A DNA stretch of 64,000 nt, from NCBI RefSeq assembly GCF_014192475.1, contig NZ_JACHXZ010000004.1, positions 113,348 to 177,347 of the forward strand, written 5' to 3'. The translations under genes were made by a program, and so were the position numbers. This DNA is from Simiduia aestuariiviva. Its GTDB lineage: Bacteria > Pseudomonadota > Gammaproteobacteria > Pseudomonadales > Cellvibrionaceae. The notes beneath the pieces were generated by a model that was not told the origin of the DNA, did not search any database, and saw nothing but the letters and a program-made list of their open reading frames with translations. Positions 25,994-35,098 of this stretch are shown here, piece after piece. Each line of letters begins with the position of its first letter. Within the stretch, counting starts at the first letter, position 1.

Positions 25994-27037
25994 TTAATGC
26001 TCGCTGACGCCCGCCTCGTTAAACGTCGCCATATTGTTGTGCAGGTCACAGGCCATCCGCAACAGTGGCACCGCAAGCGCCGCCCCGCTGCCCTCGCCGA
26101 GTCGCATACCTAAATCCAACAGGGGCTCGGCCTTCAAGGCCTGCAAAACTGCGCCATGCCCGGGCTCGGTGGAGCGGTGTGATGCCAATAGCCAAGGGCG
26201 CACACTGGGATTGATGCAGACAGCCGTCAACGCTGCCACACCGCAGATGTAACCATCCACCAGCACCGGCAATTTGGCTTGGGCGCAGGCAATGTAACTG
26301 GCGACGAGAGCGGCGATATCAAACCCACCCAAGCAGCGCAATACATCAAGCGGCGCCTTTACGTGCCGGTGATGTGCAAGGGCGCGCTCAATAACGGCAA
26401 TTTTGTGGGCCATGCGGTTGAGCGGCAACCCCGTGCCGGGTCCCGCCAATGAGGCAGCGGGCTGATCGAGCAAGCGCGCCAACATGGCAGTTGCCACCGT
26501 GGAGTTGCCGATGCCCATTTCACCGGCCACAAATAGCTCGCAGCCAGTCTCCACAGCCCGGGCCACCGCCTCGCGTCCAATGTCCATGGCTTGCGCCAAT
26601 TCACCGTCGGTCATGGCGTCTGCGCAGGTGATATTACCAGACTGCCGGGCAATGGTTTCATCGCGCACCGCGCTCATTTCGTGCACAGGTGCCACCGTGC
26701 CTAAGCTCACCACTTCAAACTCTGCCTTGAGCGCCTTGGCCAATACCGAGATGGCGGCGCCGCCATTGATAAAGTTGTTGACCATTTGCGCAGTGACCAC
26801 CTGCGGAAAGGCCGATACCAATTCTGCGCATACGCCGTGATCCGACGCAAAAACGCAAATATTGACCTTTTTTAGCTCCGGGTGTTTTCGCTGTTGTAGC
26901 GCAGCCAGCTCGACGGCGAGCGACTCAAGTCGCCCTAGGGAACCGTCGGGTTTTGTCAGTTGCCGCTGCCAAGCCTGTGCCTTGGCGCGATGTTTTTCAC
27001 TGGGCGCCTGACCGGGGCGCAAAAACCACTCTTGCAT
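25994..27037 (-). CDS. cobT: Nicotinate-nucleotide-dimethylbenzimidazole phosphoribosyltransferase
   Basis: Forms alpha-ribazole phosphate from nicotinate mononucleotide and 5,6-dimethylbenzimidazole in the lower-ligand step of cobalamin assembly. The 347-residue product (ATG at 27037, gaagg upstream) has family motifs KPDGSLGRLE, ASDHGV, GEMGIGNST and LGMRLGEGSGA near residue 315, which contains the catalytic Glu. Length is normal. No other cobalamin gene lies in the window, so the organism may salvage cobamides. No riboswitch is recognisable upstream. Confidence 0.96.
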   Translation of the reverse strand: MQEWFLRPGQAPSEKHRAKAQAWQRQLTKPDGSLGRLESLAVELAALQQRKHPELKKVNICVFASDHGVCAELVSAFPQVVTAQMVNNFINGGAAISVLAKALKAEFEVVSLGTVAPVHEMSAVRDETIARQSGNITCADAMTDGELAQAMDIGREAVARAVETGCELFVAGEMGIGNSTVATAMLARLLDQPAASLAGPGTGLPLNRMAHKIAVIERALAHHRHVKAPLDVLRCLGGFDIAALVASYIACAQAKLPVLVDGYICGVAALTAVCINPSVRPWLLASHRSTEPGHGAVLQALKAEPLLDLGMRLGEGSGAALAVPLLRMACDLHNNMATFNEAGVSEH

Positions 27038-27064
27038 GTGGGTAACCTTCGAACTCGATTCCAA

Positions 27065-27618
27065 TTAATGAATACTGCGACGCCGCTATTAACCTTGGCA
27101 TCGTTCCTAACTGTTGGCAGGCCAGTAGCGCAATTGCTACTCGGTCACAGCTCACCACCCTTAAATTGATGTTCAAATCCGCCGTTTCAACGGCGTGTAT
27201 TTTATTATCGGCAGTACCCCAAACCCGCTATTTCAGTCGCGACAAGGGGCAGCCTCAGCTCATTGAGAGCTAGAGAGAATCTATCAAAACTCTGCAGGCA
27301 TTTGAATCCCCTACAGTTTACAGGGTTAATGTATGCAACAGATGCCATAGGCCCACACCCTTTCGGTCACAATTCACTTAAAATTTAAACGGCGCGGGCT
27401 TTTGAGCGGCGCAGGCTAGAAACCTCCCTACCGACCACAGCCATTGCGCATTCACTTAATGACCGCCGTGCTATCAAACGGGAAAACCAACCAATGCCTA
27501 TAGACTGCTAGACTTACAGCGTGGTTAGCGCAATGATTAACCCCCCTGCCCGGCCGGCTGTCTTCGGCCAGACACTTGCGACCTACCCGCATAATAAGAA
27601 TGTGTACTAAGGACTGTT
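27065..27618. other. 554-bp spacer between cobT and the RimB-like gene
   Basis: No gene is supported. A small hairpin cgccgtt-tc-aacggcg at 27180-27195 is followed by tgtatttta, perhaps a weak terminator. The promoter of the rightward rimB-rimK run must lie in the right half, but I see no clear -35/-10 pair. Confidence 0.4.
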
Positions 27619-28086
27619 ATGACCGATGTGAACTCACCCGTCGAACCCCTGCCCTGTGTTGGCTGGCGCGAATGGGTTGCCCTGCCTGAATTGGGCATCA
27701 AAAACATCAAGGTAAAAGTGGATACCGGCGCCCGTACGTCAGCGCTACACACCTTTGCCATGGAGTTTTTTGAGCGCGATGGGGAAGAGTGGGTGCGCAT
27801 CGGCGTGCACCCCATTCAAAAGAGCGATCGCGAGTGGTTTACCGAGGCGCGCGTGATCGACAAGCGCGTGGTACGCGACTCAGGTGGCCACGAAGAACTG
27901 CGCCCAGTCATAGAAACCCAAGTGTGCTTGGGCGATTACCAGTTTCGCGCAGAATTAACCCTGACCAGCCGCGACAATATGAAATTTCGGATGTTGCTCG
28001 GCCGCAAAGCCCTAGAAAACCGATTTTTGGTGGATTCCCAGGGTTCCTATATGCAATCCGTTCGGCCTAGCGCCGACGCACAGTGA
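27619..28086 (+). CDS. RimB-like retropepsin-fold protease (DUF785, ATP-dependent zinc protease family)
   Basis: A 155-residue single-domain aspartic-protease-like protein: the active-site motif VDTGARTSALH lies at about 38-48, followed by beta strands and a DLLGRKAL-like C-terminal motif MLLGRKALENRFLVD. This family is commonly encoded beside rimK; in Pseudomonas the corresponding RimB is reported to influence removal of RimK-added glutamates. Annotation databases call it a putative zinc protease although it shows no zinc motif. First gene of the run, 9 bp before rimK. Confidence 0.85.
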   Translation: MTDVNSPVEPLPCVGWREWVALPELGIKNIKVKVDTGARTSALHTFAMEFFERDGEEWVRIGVHPIQKSDREWFTEARVIDKRVVRDSGGHEELRPVIETQVCLGDYQFRAELTLTSRDNMKFRMLLGRKALENRFLVDSQGSYMQSVRPSADAQ

Positions 28087-28095
28087 GGTGTCACC

Positions 28096-29001
28096 ATGAA
28101 AATCGCAATCCTATCGCGCAATGCAAACTTGTATTCAACGCGACGCCTGCAAGAAGCAGCCGAAGCCCGCGGCCACCAAGTGGAGGTCATCGACGCGCTG
28201 CGTTGCTACATGGCGATCAACCCCTCAGACCTCGACATGCACTACAAGGGCAAAGAGTTGCTTGGTTTTGATGCCGTCATTCCCCGCATTGGCGCATCCG
28301 TGACCTTTTACGGCACCGCCGTGTTGCGCCAATTTGAAATGATGGGCGTCTACCCGCTGAACGAGTCGGTTGCCATTTCTCGCTCGCGCGACAAGTTGCG
28401 CTCTATGCAGTTGTTGGCGCGCAAAAACATCGGCCTGCCCACCACCGGCTTTGCCAACCAAACCCGCTATATTCCCGACCTCATCGACATGGTGGGCGGC
28501 GCCCCCCTGGTGATTAAATTACTGGAGGGCACACAGGGAATTGGCGTGGTGCTGGCTGAAAATCGCAAGGCTGCCGAAAGTATTTTGGAGGCCTTCATGG
28601 GCCTGGGTGCCAACATCATGGTGCAGAAATTTGTGAAAGAAGCCGGCGGTGCGGACATTCGCTGCTTCGTTGTGGGCGACAAAGTGGTGGGTGCCATGAA
28701 GCGCCAGGGCAAAGAGGGTGAGTTCCGCTCGAACCTGCACCGCGGCGGCTCCGCCTCGCTCGCCAAAATTTCGCCCCAGGAACGGGAAACCGCGGTACGC
28801 GCTGCGCGCACCATGGGCTTGAACGTGGCGGGTGTCGATTTATTGCGCTCATCGGCGGGCCCAGTTGTCATGGAGGTTAACTCCTCGCCCGGATTAGAGG
28901 GGGTTGAAGCAGCAACGGGTAAAGATATCGCTGGCGCCATCATTGAATGGATGGAAAAGAACGCCAAGGCCCACACCTCCAAGACCAAAGGTAAGGGTTA
29001 A
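28096..29001 (+). CDS. rimK: RimK ATP-grasp alpha-L-glutamate ligase
   Basis: Adds glutamate residues to the C-terminus of ribosomal protein S6 using ATP. The 301-residue protein has the pre-ATP-grasp domain ([28 protein letters not shown]) and an ATP-grasp domain with [38 protein letters not shown] and the metal-binding [13 protein letters not shown] (about 265-277). It is close to E. coli RimK in length and motifs. Lys-rich tail. The likely substrate, rpsF, is at 3666 in this window, outside the operon. Confidence 0.97.
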   Translation: MKIAILSRNANLYSTRRLQEAAEARGHQVEVIDALRCYMAINPSDLDMHYKGKELLGFDAVIPRIGASVTFYGTAVLRQFEMMGVYPLNESVAISRSRDKLRSMQLLARKNIGLPTTGFANQTRYIPDLIDMVGGAPLVIKLLEGTQGIGVVLAENRKAAESILEAFMGLGANIMVQKFVKEAGGADIRCFVVGDKVVGAMKRQGKEGEFRSNLHRGGSASLAKISPQERETAVRAARTMGLNVAGVDLLRSSAGPVVMEVNSSPGLEGVEAATGKDIAGAIIEWMEKNAKAHTSKTKGKG

Positions 29002-29005
29002 CAGC

Positions 29006-30088
29006 ATGCCCAACACCGGCAAAGCGAAACGCTTACCGTTTGAAATTCTAGATGCAACTGTCGCGCCCGGTACGCGCGCCATGCTGCAGATGGATATAGG
29101 CAAGCTGTACACCAACACACCGTTGTCAATCGGTGTGGAAGTGATTCACGGCAAATACGAAGGGCCTGTGCTGCTGGTCACCGCCGCCATCCACGGCGAC
29201 GAATTAAATGGCATAGAGGTGTGCCGCCGACTGGCAAAGTTGCCGGCATTAAACCGACTCCACGGCACCTTAATTTTGGTGCCCGTCGTCAACGCCTTTG
29301 GCTTTATACAACAAATTCGCTACCTACCGGACCGGCGCGATTTAAACCGGTGCTTTCCGGGTAGCGAAAAAGGCTCGCTCGGTTCGCGCATTGCCTATCT
29401 CATTCGCACCCAATTGCTCGAGCAGTGCACCCACGTGGTGGATCTGCACACCGGCGCCATACACCGTTCAAATTTGCCGCAAATCCGCGCCAATTTGGAA
29501 AGCGAGGCCAACGTAGAAATGGCACAGGCATTTGGCGCTCCCGTGGTGATGCACTCCAGTGTATTGGACGGTTCATTTAGAGATGCCGCAGACAAACTCG
29601 GCAAACCGTTTATTTTGTACGAAGCCGGTCAAGCCTTGCGCTTTGACGAGCCCTCCATCAACGGCGGCGTCAAAGGCGTGCTTGGGGTTATGAGCCATCT
29701 CGGCATGTTTAAATCGCGCAAACGCACTAAGAAAAATATCGAACCCATACTCGCCACCTCTAGCCAGTGGGTGCGCGCCGGCCACGATGGCATGATGGTG
29801 GCGAATGCCGAACTGGGCGCGCGCGTCAAAAAAGATGATGTACTGGCGCTAATCGTAGACCCCTACGGCACCTTGGAGCTGGAAGTGCGCTCGCCGGTGA
29901 ACGGCATAGTGATCGGACGCAACAATATTCCCGTAGTGAACGAAGGCGAGGCCCTGTTTCACGTGGCCAAGTTTGAAACCGTGAAAGACGCAGTCAAAAC
30001 CGTCGAAAAATTTCACGAGCAAATGGAAGACCTCAACGACCCAGAATTGCGCCACATAGACCCATGGGGAGAGCGGTATGACAATTAG
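29006..30088 (+). CDS. Succinylglutamate desuccinylase/aspartoacylase family zinc hydrolase
   Basis: Carboxypeptidase-like enzyme of the M14/AspA superfamily. From the ATG at 29006 the product is 361 residues: zinc ligands His and Glu in AAIHGDELNG (about 60-68) and His in VVDLHTGA (about 145-152), RDLNRCFPG arginine motif, then an insertion and a C-terminal barrel-sandwich domain (MMVANAELGARVKKDDVLALI). Frames beginning earlier (28904) overlap rimK in another frame and are not used. Located directly after rimK, which suggests a role in amide or peptide hydrolysis linked to glutamylation; this is inference. Confidence 0.88.
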   Translation: MPNTGKAKRLPFEILDATVAPGTRAMLQMDIGKLYTNTPLSIGVEVIHGKYEGPVLLVTAAIHGDELNGIEVCRRLAKLPALNRLHGTLILVPVVNAFGFIQQIRYLPDRRDLNRCFPGSEKGSLGSRIAYLIRTQLLEQCTHVVDLHTGAIHRSNLPQIRANLESEANVEMAQAFGAPVVMHSSVLDGSFRDAADKLGKPFILYEAGQALRFDEPSINGGVKGVLGVMSHLGMFKSRKRTKKNIEPILATSSQWVRAGHDGMMVANAELGARVKKDDVLALIVDPYGTLELEVRSPVNGIVIGRNNIPVVNEGEALFHVAKFETVKDAVKTVEKFHEQMEDLNDPELRHIDPWGERYDN

Positions 30089-31046
30089 GGCATTGCTGTT
30101 TAATGCCAAAGGCGAGCTTGAGCAGCAAGGCGGCGTAGAGTTACTGCCGATGTATCACAACAGTGATTATTTTCTGTGGTTGGATATATGCGGTGCCGAC
30201 AGCGAATCAGAGGCGCGCGCACTGGAAGACTTTGACATCAACCCACTGGCTCACCGTGATGCACAACGGCACCGGCACCCACCAAAATACGAAGCGTTTG
30301 ATGACCATATATTTTTGCTGATGCACGAGCTCAAGCAAGACGGCAACTACGAAAACATGACCCGCTTGCAATTGGCGCTATTTGTAGACAACTCTCACAT
30401 CATTACGCGCCATAGCCACCCATCGCATTCTGTGGATAAGCAATGGGCGCAAGTCACCGACGACAAAAAATTGCCCGTCGGCGGCATGGGCCAACTGTGT
30501 TATAGCATCTTGCGCGGAATTGTAGATCGCTTTCTTCCCATTATGTTTGAGATTGAACTACGTCTCAGCAAGATCGAAGATGAAATATTTGAAACTAACA
30601 CTGACGACTTACTCGGTGAACTTTTGAATTACGGCTCCCAACTGAAGAAAGCACGCCGATCTTTTTTGTATCAGAAAGACCTTATCGATGAAATCATAAA
30701 CGATCAACGGCCGCACCTTTTGGCCTTTGACGAACACGAATTAATAGACCTATTTGAACACTTTGAGCGGCTGGCTAGCTTGTCTAATTTGTATCAAGAA
30801 TTAACCACAGACTTGATCAACGGATTTATCTCCATTAGTGCACACCGCGCCAATAACATAATGAAGTTGCTCACCATCGTCACCGCCATTTTCCTACCCC
30901 TGACACTGGTAGCCGGTATCTACGGCATGAATTTTCAGAACATGCCCGAACTTAGCTGGCAGTATAGCTACTTTTTTGTGCTCGGCTTTATGGTGGCCTT
31001 TGTGGTCTTCGGTGTGACATTTGTTCGAAAAAAACGGTGGCTATAA
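30078..31046 (+). CDS. CorA/ZntB-type divalent metal transporter
   Basis: A 322-residue protein of the CorA family: a large cytoplasmic N-terminal domain, a long stalk helix (about 190-260, rich in FLYQKDLIDEIINDQRP), and two C-terminal membrane helices around the pore motif YGMNFQNMPEL. Substrate could be Mg, Co or Zn. It starts 11 bp inside the end of the previous gene with ggagag upstream, so translation is coupled. Confidence 0.9.
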   Translation: MTIRALLFNAKGELEQQGGVELLPMYHNSDYFLWLDICGADSESEARALEDFDINPLAHRDAQRHRHPPKYEAFDDHIFLLMHELKQDGNYENMTRLQLALFVDNSHIITRHSHPSHSVDKQWAQVTDDKKLPVGGMGQLCYSILRGIVDRFLPIMFEIELRLSKIEDEIFETNTDDLLGELLNYGSQLKKARRSFLYQKDLIDEIINDQRPHLLAFDEHELIDLFEHFERLASLSNLYQELTTDLINGFISISAHRANNIMKLLTIVTAIFLPLTLVAGIYGMNFQNMPELSWQYSYFFVLGFMVAFVVFGVTFVRKKRWL

Positions 31047-31049
31047 CCC

Positions 31050-31931
31050 ATGCAAGATATTCTTAGTTTTGCGCTGATCGATTATGAAGGTTACCGGTTA
31101 ACGGTTTTTGGCCTTACCAAGATGCTCGCGGTCCTCATCGCTGGCGTAATCATCTCGAATCTTGTTCAGCGGTCCATCATGCGCATTGCGCACTTAAAGC
31201 GCACATTCGATGCGCGCGCCGCCTATTCATTTGGGCGCATACTGCACTACGGCATCATGACGCTGGCGATAATTCTTTCGCTATCGGTGGCGGGTTTTGA
31301 TTTCACCAAGCTGGCCATTATTGCGGGCGCCCTGTCCGTTGGCATTGGCTTCGGTTTACAAGGCATCGCCAACAATTTTATTTCGGGCATCATCATGTTG
31401 TTCGAACGCAACATCAATGTGGGCGACGTAGTTGAACTACAGTCGGGTATTTTTGGCACCATTAAAGAAATTAATGTGCGCTCTACGCTGATCAATACCC
31501 CTGACAATATGGATGTGTTAATTCCCAATTCAGAGTTTCTTTCTGGCCAAGTAACGAATTGGACACTGCGCGAAGGCTTGGTGCGCTTTCGCATTCCCTT
31601 TGGCGTAGCCTACGGCACAGATAAGGACAAAATGCGGGAGGTTATCATTCAGGCTGCCAATGCGCTCTCGATAACCGTCAACGATGAGCCCGATCACGGG
31701 ACACGGGTATTTATGACCGGCTTTGGCGATTCGAGCCTCGACTTTGTACTTGCGGTTTGGGTATCTGATGAAGCCGCTAAGCGACCGACAACCACCAAAT
31801 CAGAATACCTGTGGACCTTAGAGAGCGCCCTAAAACGCAACGGTTTTGAAATTCCATTCCCACAACGGGACCTGCATGTGCGATCTGATTTCCGCGCTCA
31901 CAAAGACGACAACCAAACGACTAGCGCATAA
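31050..31931 (+). CDS. Small-conductance mechanosensitive channel, MscS type
   Basis: A 293-residue MscS protein with three membrane helices at the N-terminus (about 20-40, 60-85, 90-118) and the pore-lining TM3 (LAIIAGALSVGIGFGLQGIANNFISGI) followed by the beta domain (FERNINVGDVVEL...GTIKEINVRSTLI) and an alpha/beta C-domain. Opens under membrane tension. Last gene of the run that starts with the RimB-like gene; it converges with the next gene, their ends overlapping by 11 bp. Confidence 0.95.
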   Translation: MQDILSFALIDYEGYRLTVFGLTKMLAVLIAGVIISNLVQRSIMRIAHLKRTFDARAAYSFGRILHYGIMTLAIILSLSVAGFDFTKLAIIAGALSVGIGFGLQGIANNFISGIIMLFERNINVGDVVELQSGIFGTIKEINVRSTLINTPDNMDVLIPNSEFLSGQVTNWTLREGLVRFRIPFGVAYGTDKDKMREVIIQAANALSITVNDEPDHGTRVFMTGFGDSSLDFVLAVWVSDEAAKRPTTTKSEYLWTLESALKRNGFEIPFPQRDLHVRSDFRAHKDDNQTTSA

Positions 31932-32385
31932 ATACCAGCAAAAACAGGGCCGCACCCACGGCCAATCGCAACAGTGCCGGCCAGGCATAGGACTGCGCTA
32001 AAAAGGCGATGTGCGGATATTTAGGGTGATGGAACACCCGAACCTTTTCACCCTCATCAAGCCCCGAAATACGATTGCGCGCTAACGGCCAAGTGGGTGC
32101 CGCATGCAGCCGTGTACCCACATACTTGAAGCCTTCGAGCGCGTAGACATAACACAGCACCTGCGCACGCGCATGGGATTCATCGGAGCGGGAGCGGCCC
32201 AGCACTGCTTGATCAAACCAATCGCTAAATGTAGCCAGTTCGGTCGGTATGGCGCGCGCTATGACAGCCACTGTGCTGGGCCAGTGCCGCCGAATTAACA
32301 CGCGGTACAAATTGATCACACCTTCAAAGATGATCAATAGCGCCAAGATGGCCAGCGCCAAATTCATTACCTCGCCTGTAGTCAT
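31921..32385 (-). CDS. DUF3592-like membrane protein
   Basis: A 154-residue protein with membrane helices at residues about 7-27 and 133-152 and a soluble middle domain (about 35-125) holding RSRSDESHARAQVLCYVYALEGFKYVGTRLH and GLDEGEKVRVFHHPKYPHIAFL. The pattern (two helices flanking an exported beta-rich domain with VxYxxxP-like end) fits DUF3592. Function unknown. Converges with the MscS gene. Confidence 0.7.
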   Translation of the reverse strand: MTTGEVMNLALAILALLIIFEGVINLYRVLIRRHWPSTVAVIARAIPTELATFSDWFDQAVLGRSRSDESHARAQVLCYVYALEGFKYVGTRLHAAPTWPLARNRISGLDEGEKVRVFHHPKYPHIAFLAQSYAWPALLRLAVGAALFLLVFMR

Positions 32386-32449
32386 TGCACTGGCTTAGCG
32401 ACACGCAACACAGCCGCGCTCGCCCCAGAAAGAAAACGCCGCCGACGCC

Positions 32450-32971
32450 TCAATGGTGATGCCCCTCTGAGCGCTGGTGCTGCGAATCTTTGTGGCCATC
32501 TTCAATGAGCGCCGGAAAACGAGAGCGCGCGTAGCGATCGTGGCAGCCAATACAGGCATCCATCATTTTCAGGTAGTAGTAACTCACCAGATCAGTGTGC
32601 TTTTCTTCGGCAACGTGCTGAAGCATGGCGGCATAGCGGTGAAAATCCTGATCGCGCAGCTTGAATTCATCGGGCAAGCTTGTCGTCAACTCTTGGCGTT
32701 GTGCCGCCGTCAGTTGCTGGCGCATGATATATCCATCTTTCATTTGTCCGGCTGTCTGTGCCACGCGCACCATATCACCGGCAACGTATGCAGATACCAG
32801 CTGGTGCATACCCTGCTCTAGCGCACGCATTTCCTGGCCGAGCAAAGCCCTCGTTGCCGGGTTCAATTGTTCGACGGCTGAGCCCGCACGGGCATCCACG
32901 GCCATGAAACTGGCCAGACCAATTGCACTCAGTGTGCGTAAAAAGGGGAACAACGTTTGGGTCAACTTCAT
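32450..32971 (-). CDS. Periplasmic c-type cytochrome (cytochrome c'-like)
   Basis: A 173-residue product with a signal peptide (MKLTQTLFPFLRTLSAIGLASFMAV, cleavage near ARA at about 29), a helical body and one heme-binding CIGCH motif (about 138-142) near the C-terminus, as in class II cytochromes. It ends in a His-rich tail (SEGHHH). Role in electron transfer or NO binding is possible. Ribosome-binding site aaggaag. Its start lies 26 bp from the end of the spermidine-synthase-like gene upstream, so the two may be co-transcribed. Confidence 0.85.
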   Translation of the reverse strand: MKLTQTLFPFLRTLSAIGLASFMAVDARAGSAVEQLNPATRALLGQEMRALEQGMHQLVSAYVAGDMVRVAQTAGQMKDGYIMRQQLTAAQRQELTTSLPDEFKLRDQDFHRYAAMLQHVAEEKHTDLVSYYYLKMMDACIGCHDRYARSRFPALIEDGHKDSQHQRSEGHHH

Positions 32972-32997
32972 CTTCCTTGTCCTCTATTAACACCCAA

Positions 32998-33738
32998 CTA
33001 AACGTCTTCAATACCGGAGGGCATTTTACACACGTACACCGTATTCGTGGCATTGACCTGCTGGAACGGATTGTAGAAAGACACGATGTGCGAACTGACG
33101 TCAGCAAACACTTCACCCAACAGCGCCATAAAGCCTTGATCGGGACTGTTCTGCGACCACATCGCAAATACCCCGCCCTGCTTCAGCTGGGCGGCCATGG
33201 CCTGCAGTTTTTCGCCAGTGTAAAACTGTGCATTGCCCGCGTTTAAAAACTCACTGGGCGAGTGATCTATATCCAATAGGATAGCGTCGAACTGGCGCCC
33301 CGGTTGCGCGGTGTCAAATCCACCCTGTGCGCCCACCGCCAAGTCGAAAAAACTACCCAGCACATAGCGGCAACGGCCATCGGCATTTAACACCCTACCC
33401 AGCGGCACCAATTCCTGGCGGTGCCAATCAATTACCGTCTCAAGTGCATCGACCACCAACAATTCTGTCACACGACTGTCTTCGAGCGCCGCCACTGCGG
33501 TATAACCCAACCCCAGGCCGCCCACGACCACGCTCAACTGCTCACCCGCCACGGCCGCCAAGCCCAGATGAGACAGCTGCTCTTCCGCCTCCACAAACAT
33601 GCTCGACATTAAGTACTCCTCACCCAATTTCACTTCGTAAATGGGCTCGGTACCCAGCGCGGGAATGACCCGTTTACGCAGGGAAATTTCCCCAAGGGCT
33701 GAGGGTTGGCTGTCAATTTCTTCAAATAGCGGAGGCAT
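32998..33738 (-). CDS. Spermidine-synthase-like SAM-binding protein
   Basis: Product of 246 residues (ATG at 33738; the longer frame to 33846 has an unlikely N-terminus). Rossmann-fold methyltransferase/aminopropyltransferase type: VVVGGLGLGYTAVAAL replaces the usual GGGDG loop, ELLVVDALETVIDW gives the acidic residue, and FDAILLDIDHSP the catalytic-site strand. The altered glycine loop argues against a standard polyamine synthase; such relatives are often predicted methyltransferases. Substrate unknown. Confidence 0.8.
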   Translation of the reverse strand: MPPLFEEIDSQPSALGEISLRKRVIPALGTEPIYEVKLGEEYLMSSMFVEAEEQLSHLGLAAVAGEQLSVVVGGLGLGYTAVAALEDSRVTELLVVDALETVIDWHRQELVPLGRVLNADGRCRYVLGSFFDLAVGAQGGFDTAQPGRQFDAILLDIDHSPSEFLNAGNAQFYTGEKLQAMAAQLKQGGVFAMWSQNSPDQGFMALLGEVFADVSSHIVSFYNPFQQVNATNTVYVCKMPSGIEDV

Positions 33739-33870
33739 AAATGGGGGCTTCCCTAGCGTGTTTAAGAACGAAAAGGGAGGGTAACATATTGCGCAGCAAT
33801 ATTCGTTTCGCCCAAAGCGGGCGCGCAGCACACAATCCAAAGCCATGTGCTTAGTAATATTTCAGCCATT

Positions 33871-33906
33871 AAAAAAGGGCAGCCCCTGTAGGGCTACCCT
33901 TTTTTA
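33871..33906. terminator. Bidirectional terminator after the cold-shock gene
   Basis: Stem aaaaaagggc.agccc/gggct.accctttttt around a 5-base loop; T runs on both sides. Confidence 0.9.
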
Positions 33907-33921
33907 GTGCGCGGCTAGGGT

Positions 33922-34131
33922 TTAAATAGCGACGATATTTTCTGCCTGCGGGCCTTTTTGGCCGGCGGTCACGCTGAATTCAACGTGCTGACCCTCAGCG
34001 AGGGTTTTAAAACCGGCGCTGGCAATGGAGCTGAAGTGCGCGAACACATCGGGGCCTGACGCCTGCTCGATAAAACCAAAACCTTTTGCTTCGTTGAACC
34101 ACTTAACAGTGCCCTGAACGGTAGTAGACAT
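33922..34131 (-). CDS. CspA-family cold-shock protein
   Basis: A 69-residue single-stranded nucleic-acid chaperone. It has the OB-fold with RNP1 KGFGFIEQ and RNP2 VFAHFSSI, and aromatic residues in the usual positions. The ATG is at 34131; the frame continues upstream to 34185 without signal. A TATACT -10-like box on the minus strand at 34291-34286 would give a 5' UTR of about 150 bases, the long leader typical of cspA messages. Confidence 0.95.
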   Translation of the reverse strand: MSTTVQGTVKWFNEAKGFGFIEQASGPDVFAHFSSIASAGFKTLAEGQHVEFSVTAGQKGPQAENIVAI

Positions 34132-35098
34132 AATGCTTACCTGAATTTTAACTAAATGTGTGCCTTCAAGAGGCTTGAATTGCAAAAAAATAGACTGGAA
34201 CTTAGAAACTTCAGGACGAGGAATTACGAATAAGACAGCGCAATGCAGATTTTAAATTAGAGACTTCTTTCTAGCTGCGAAGGATAGTATAGACATAAGC
34301 CTCAGATAGCGAGCTTTATCTCAACTTATTATTGATCTGCTACTTTGTCGTTTTTATCTGCACGCACATAGCGAATTAAATCAATAAATGGAAAAATCTA
34401 TTTTCTGATTTTTACCTGATCTTTAACTAGCTTTATCTGACTTCTATCTGATTTTAGTTGCTTGCCTTTAACGCACCGCACAACACTGCTAAACAACGAT
34501 TTTAACTTTGCTGGCCATAGCAGAACGACACAAAAAGCCTCGACCACGATGCGCGCCGATTGCAATTAGACATCCATGCAATTTCAAACAAATGGCGGCA
34601 CGGCTTTGCGTCAGGAAAACCCTTACACTCACGGACGCACATGGCACTTTTATGGCCACGCCAATAACGCGATCGTCGCCAGCGCTTCCCATGCCCCGCC
34701 AAAATCACCTTGGGAAAAACTTATCACACTGCAGTCTCTGCTACTTATCGGCAACAATAAATATCGATACATGGCGCGAATTGGCTTCCTGTGCTACCGA
34801 TAATAACCAATAGACTCGCGGTGCAATAAACCGAGCGGTGAAAGCGAAAAAAACAATCCAAAATCGTTGACATCAATGGAAAAAATCTCCCCGTGAGCTA
34901 AACCTCTAATAGAGAAGCTCGATTCATCCATAGGGAATAGAAAGCGCCAAATCTGGCAGGCCATTTATTCCTGCGCTGTGGCGATTGGCGAAACATCCAG
35001 AAACTTCTCAAATCGTGGGTTCAAGCAGCCCTTTCCCAACCAGATACACAATGGGAAAAAGACGACTCTCATTCCAAGAACATATTTAAACGGAGTTT
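34132..35098. other. 967-bp gene-free spacer with cold-shock leader and A/T-rich motif repeats
   Basis: Holds the leader and promoter of the cold-shock gene on one side and the upstream region of the PAS-array operon on the other. Between 34330 and 34450 an A/T-rich segment repeats the words ttatctga/ttacctga/ctatctga several times. No frame is convincing. A ttgaca box at 34867 has no matching -10 element. Confidence 0.45.

Noticed and set aside
27038-27300. Possible cobalamin riboswitch upstream of cobT
   Set aside because: I looked for the conserved B12-box elements on the minus strand and saw only one weak partial match (actggcctgcc); no overall fold or other conserved blocks.
28904-29005. 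Extension of the aspartoacylase-like protein upstream
   Set aside because: It lies in another frame within rimK; the family alignment begins at 29006.
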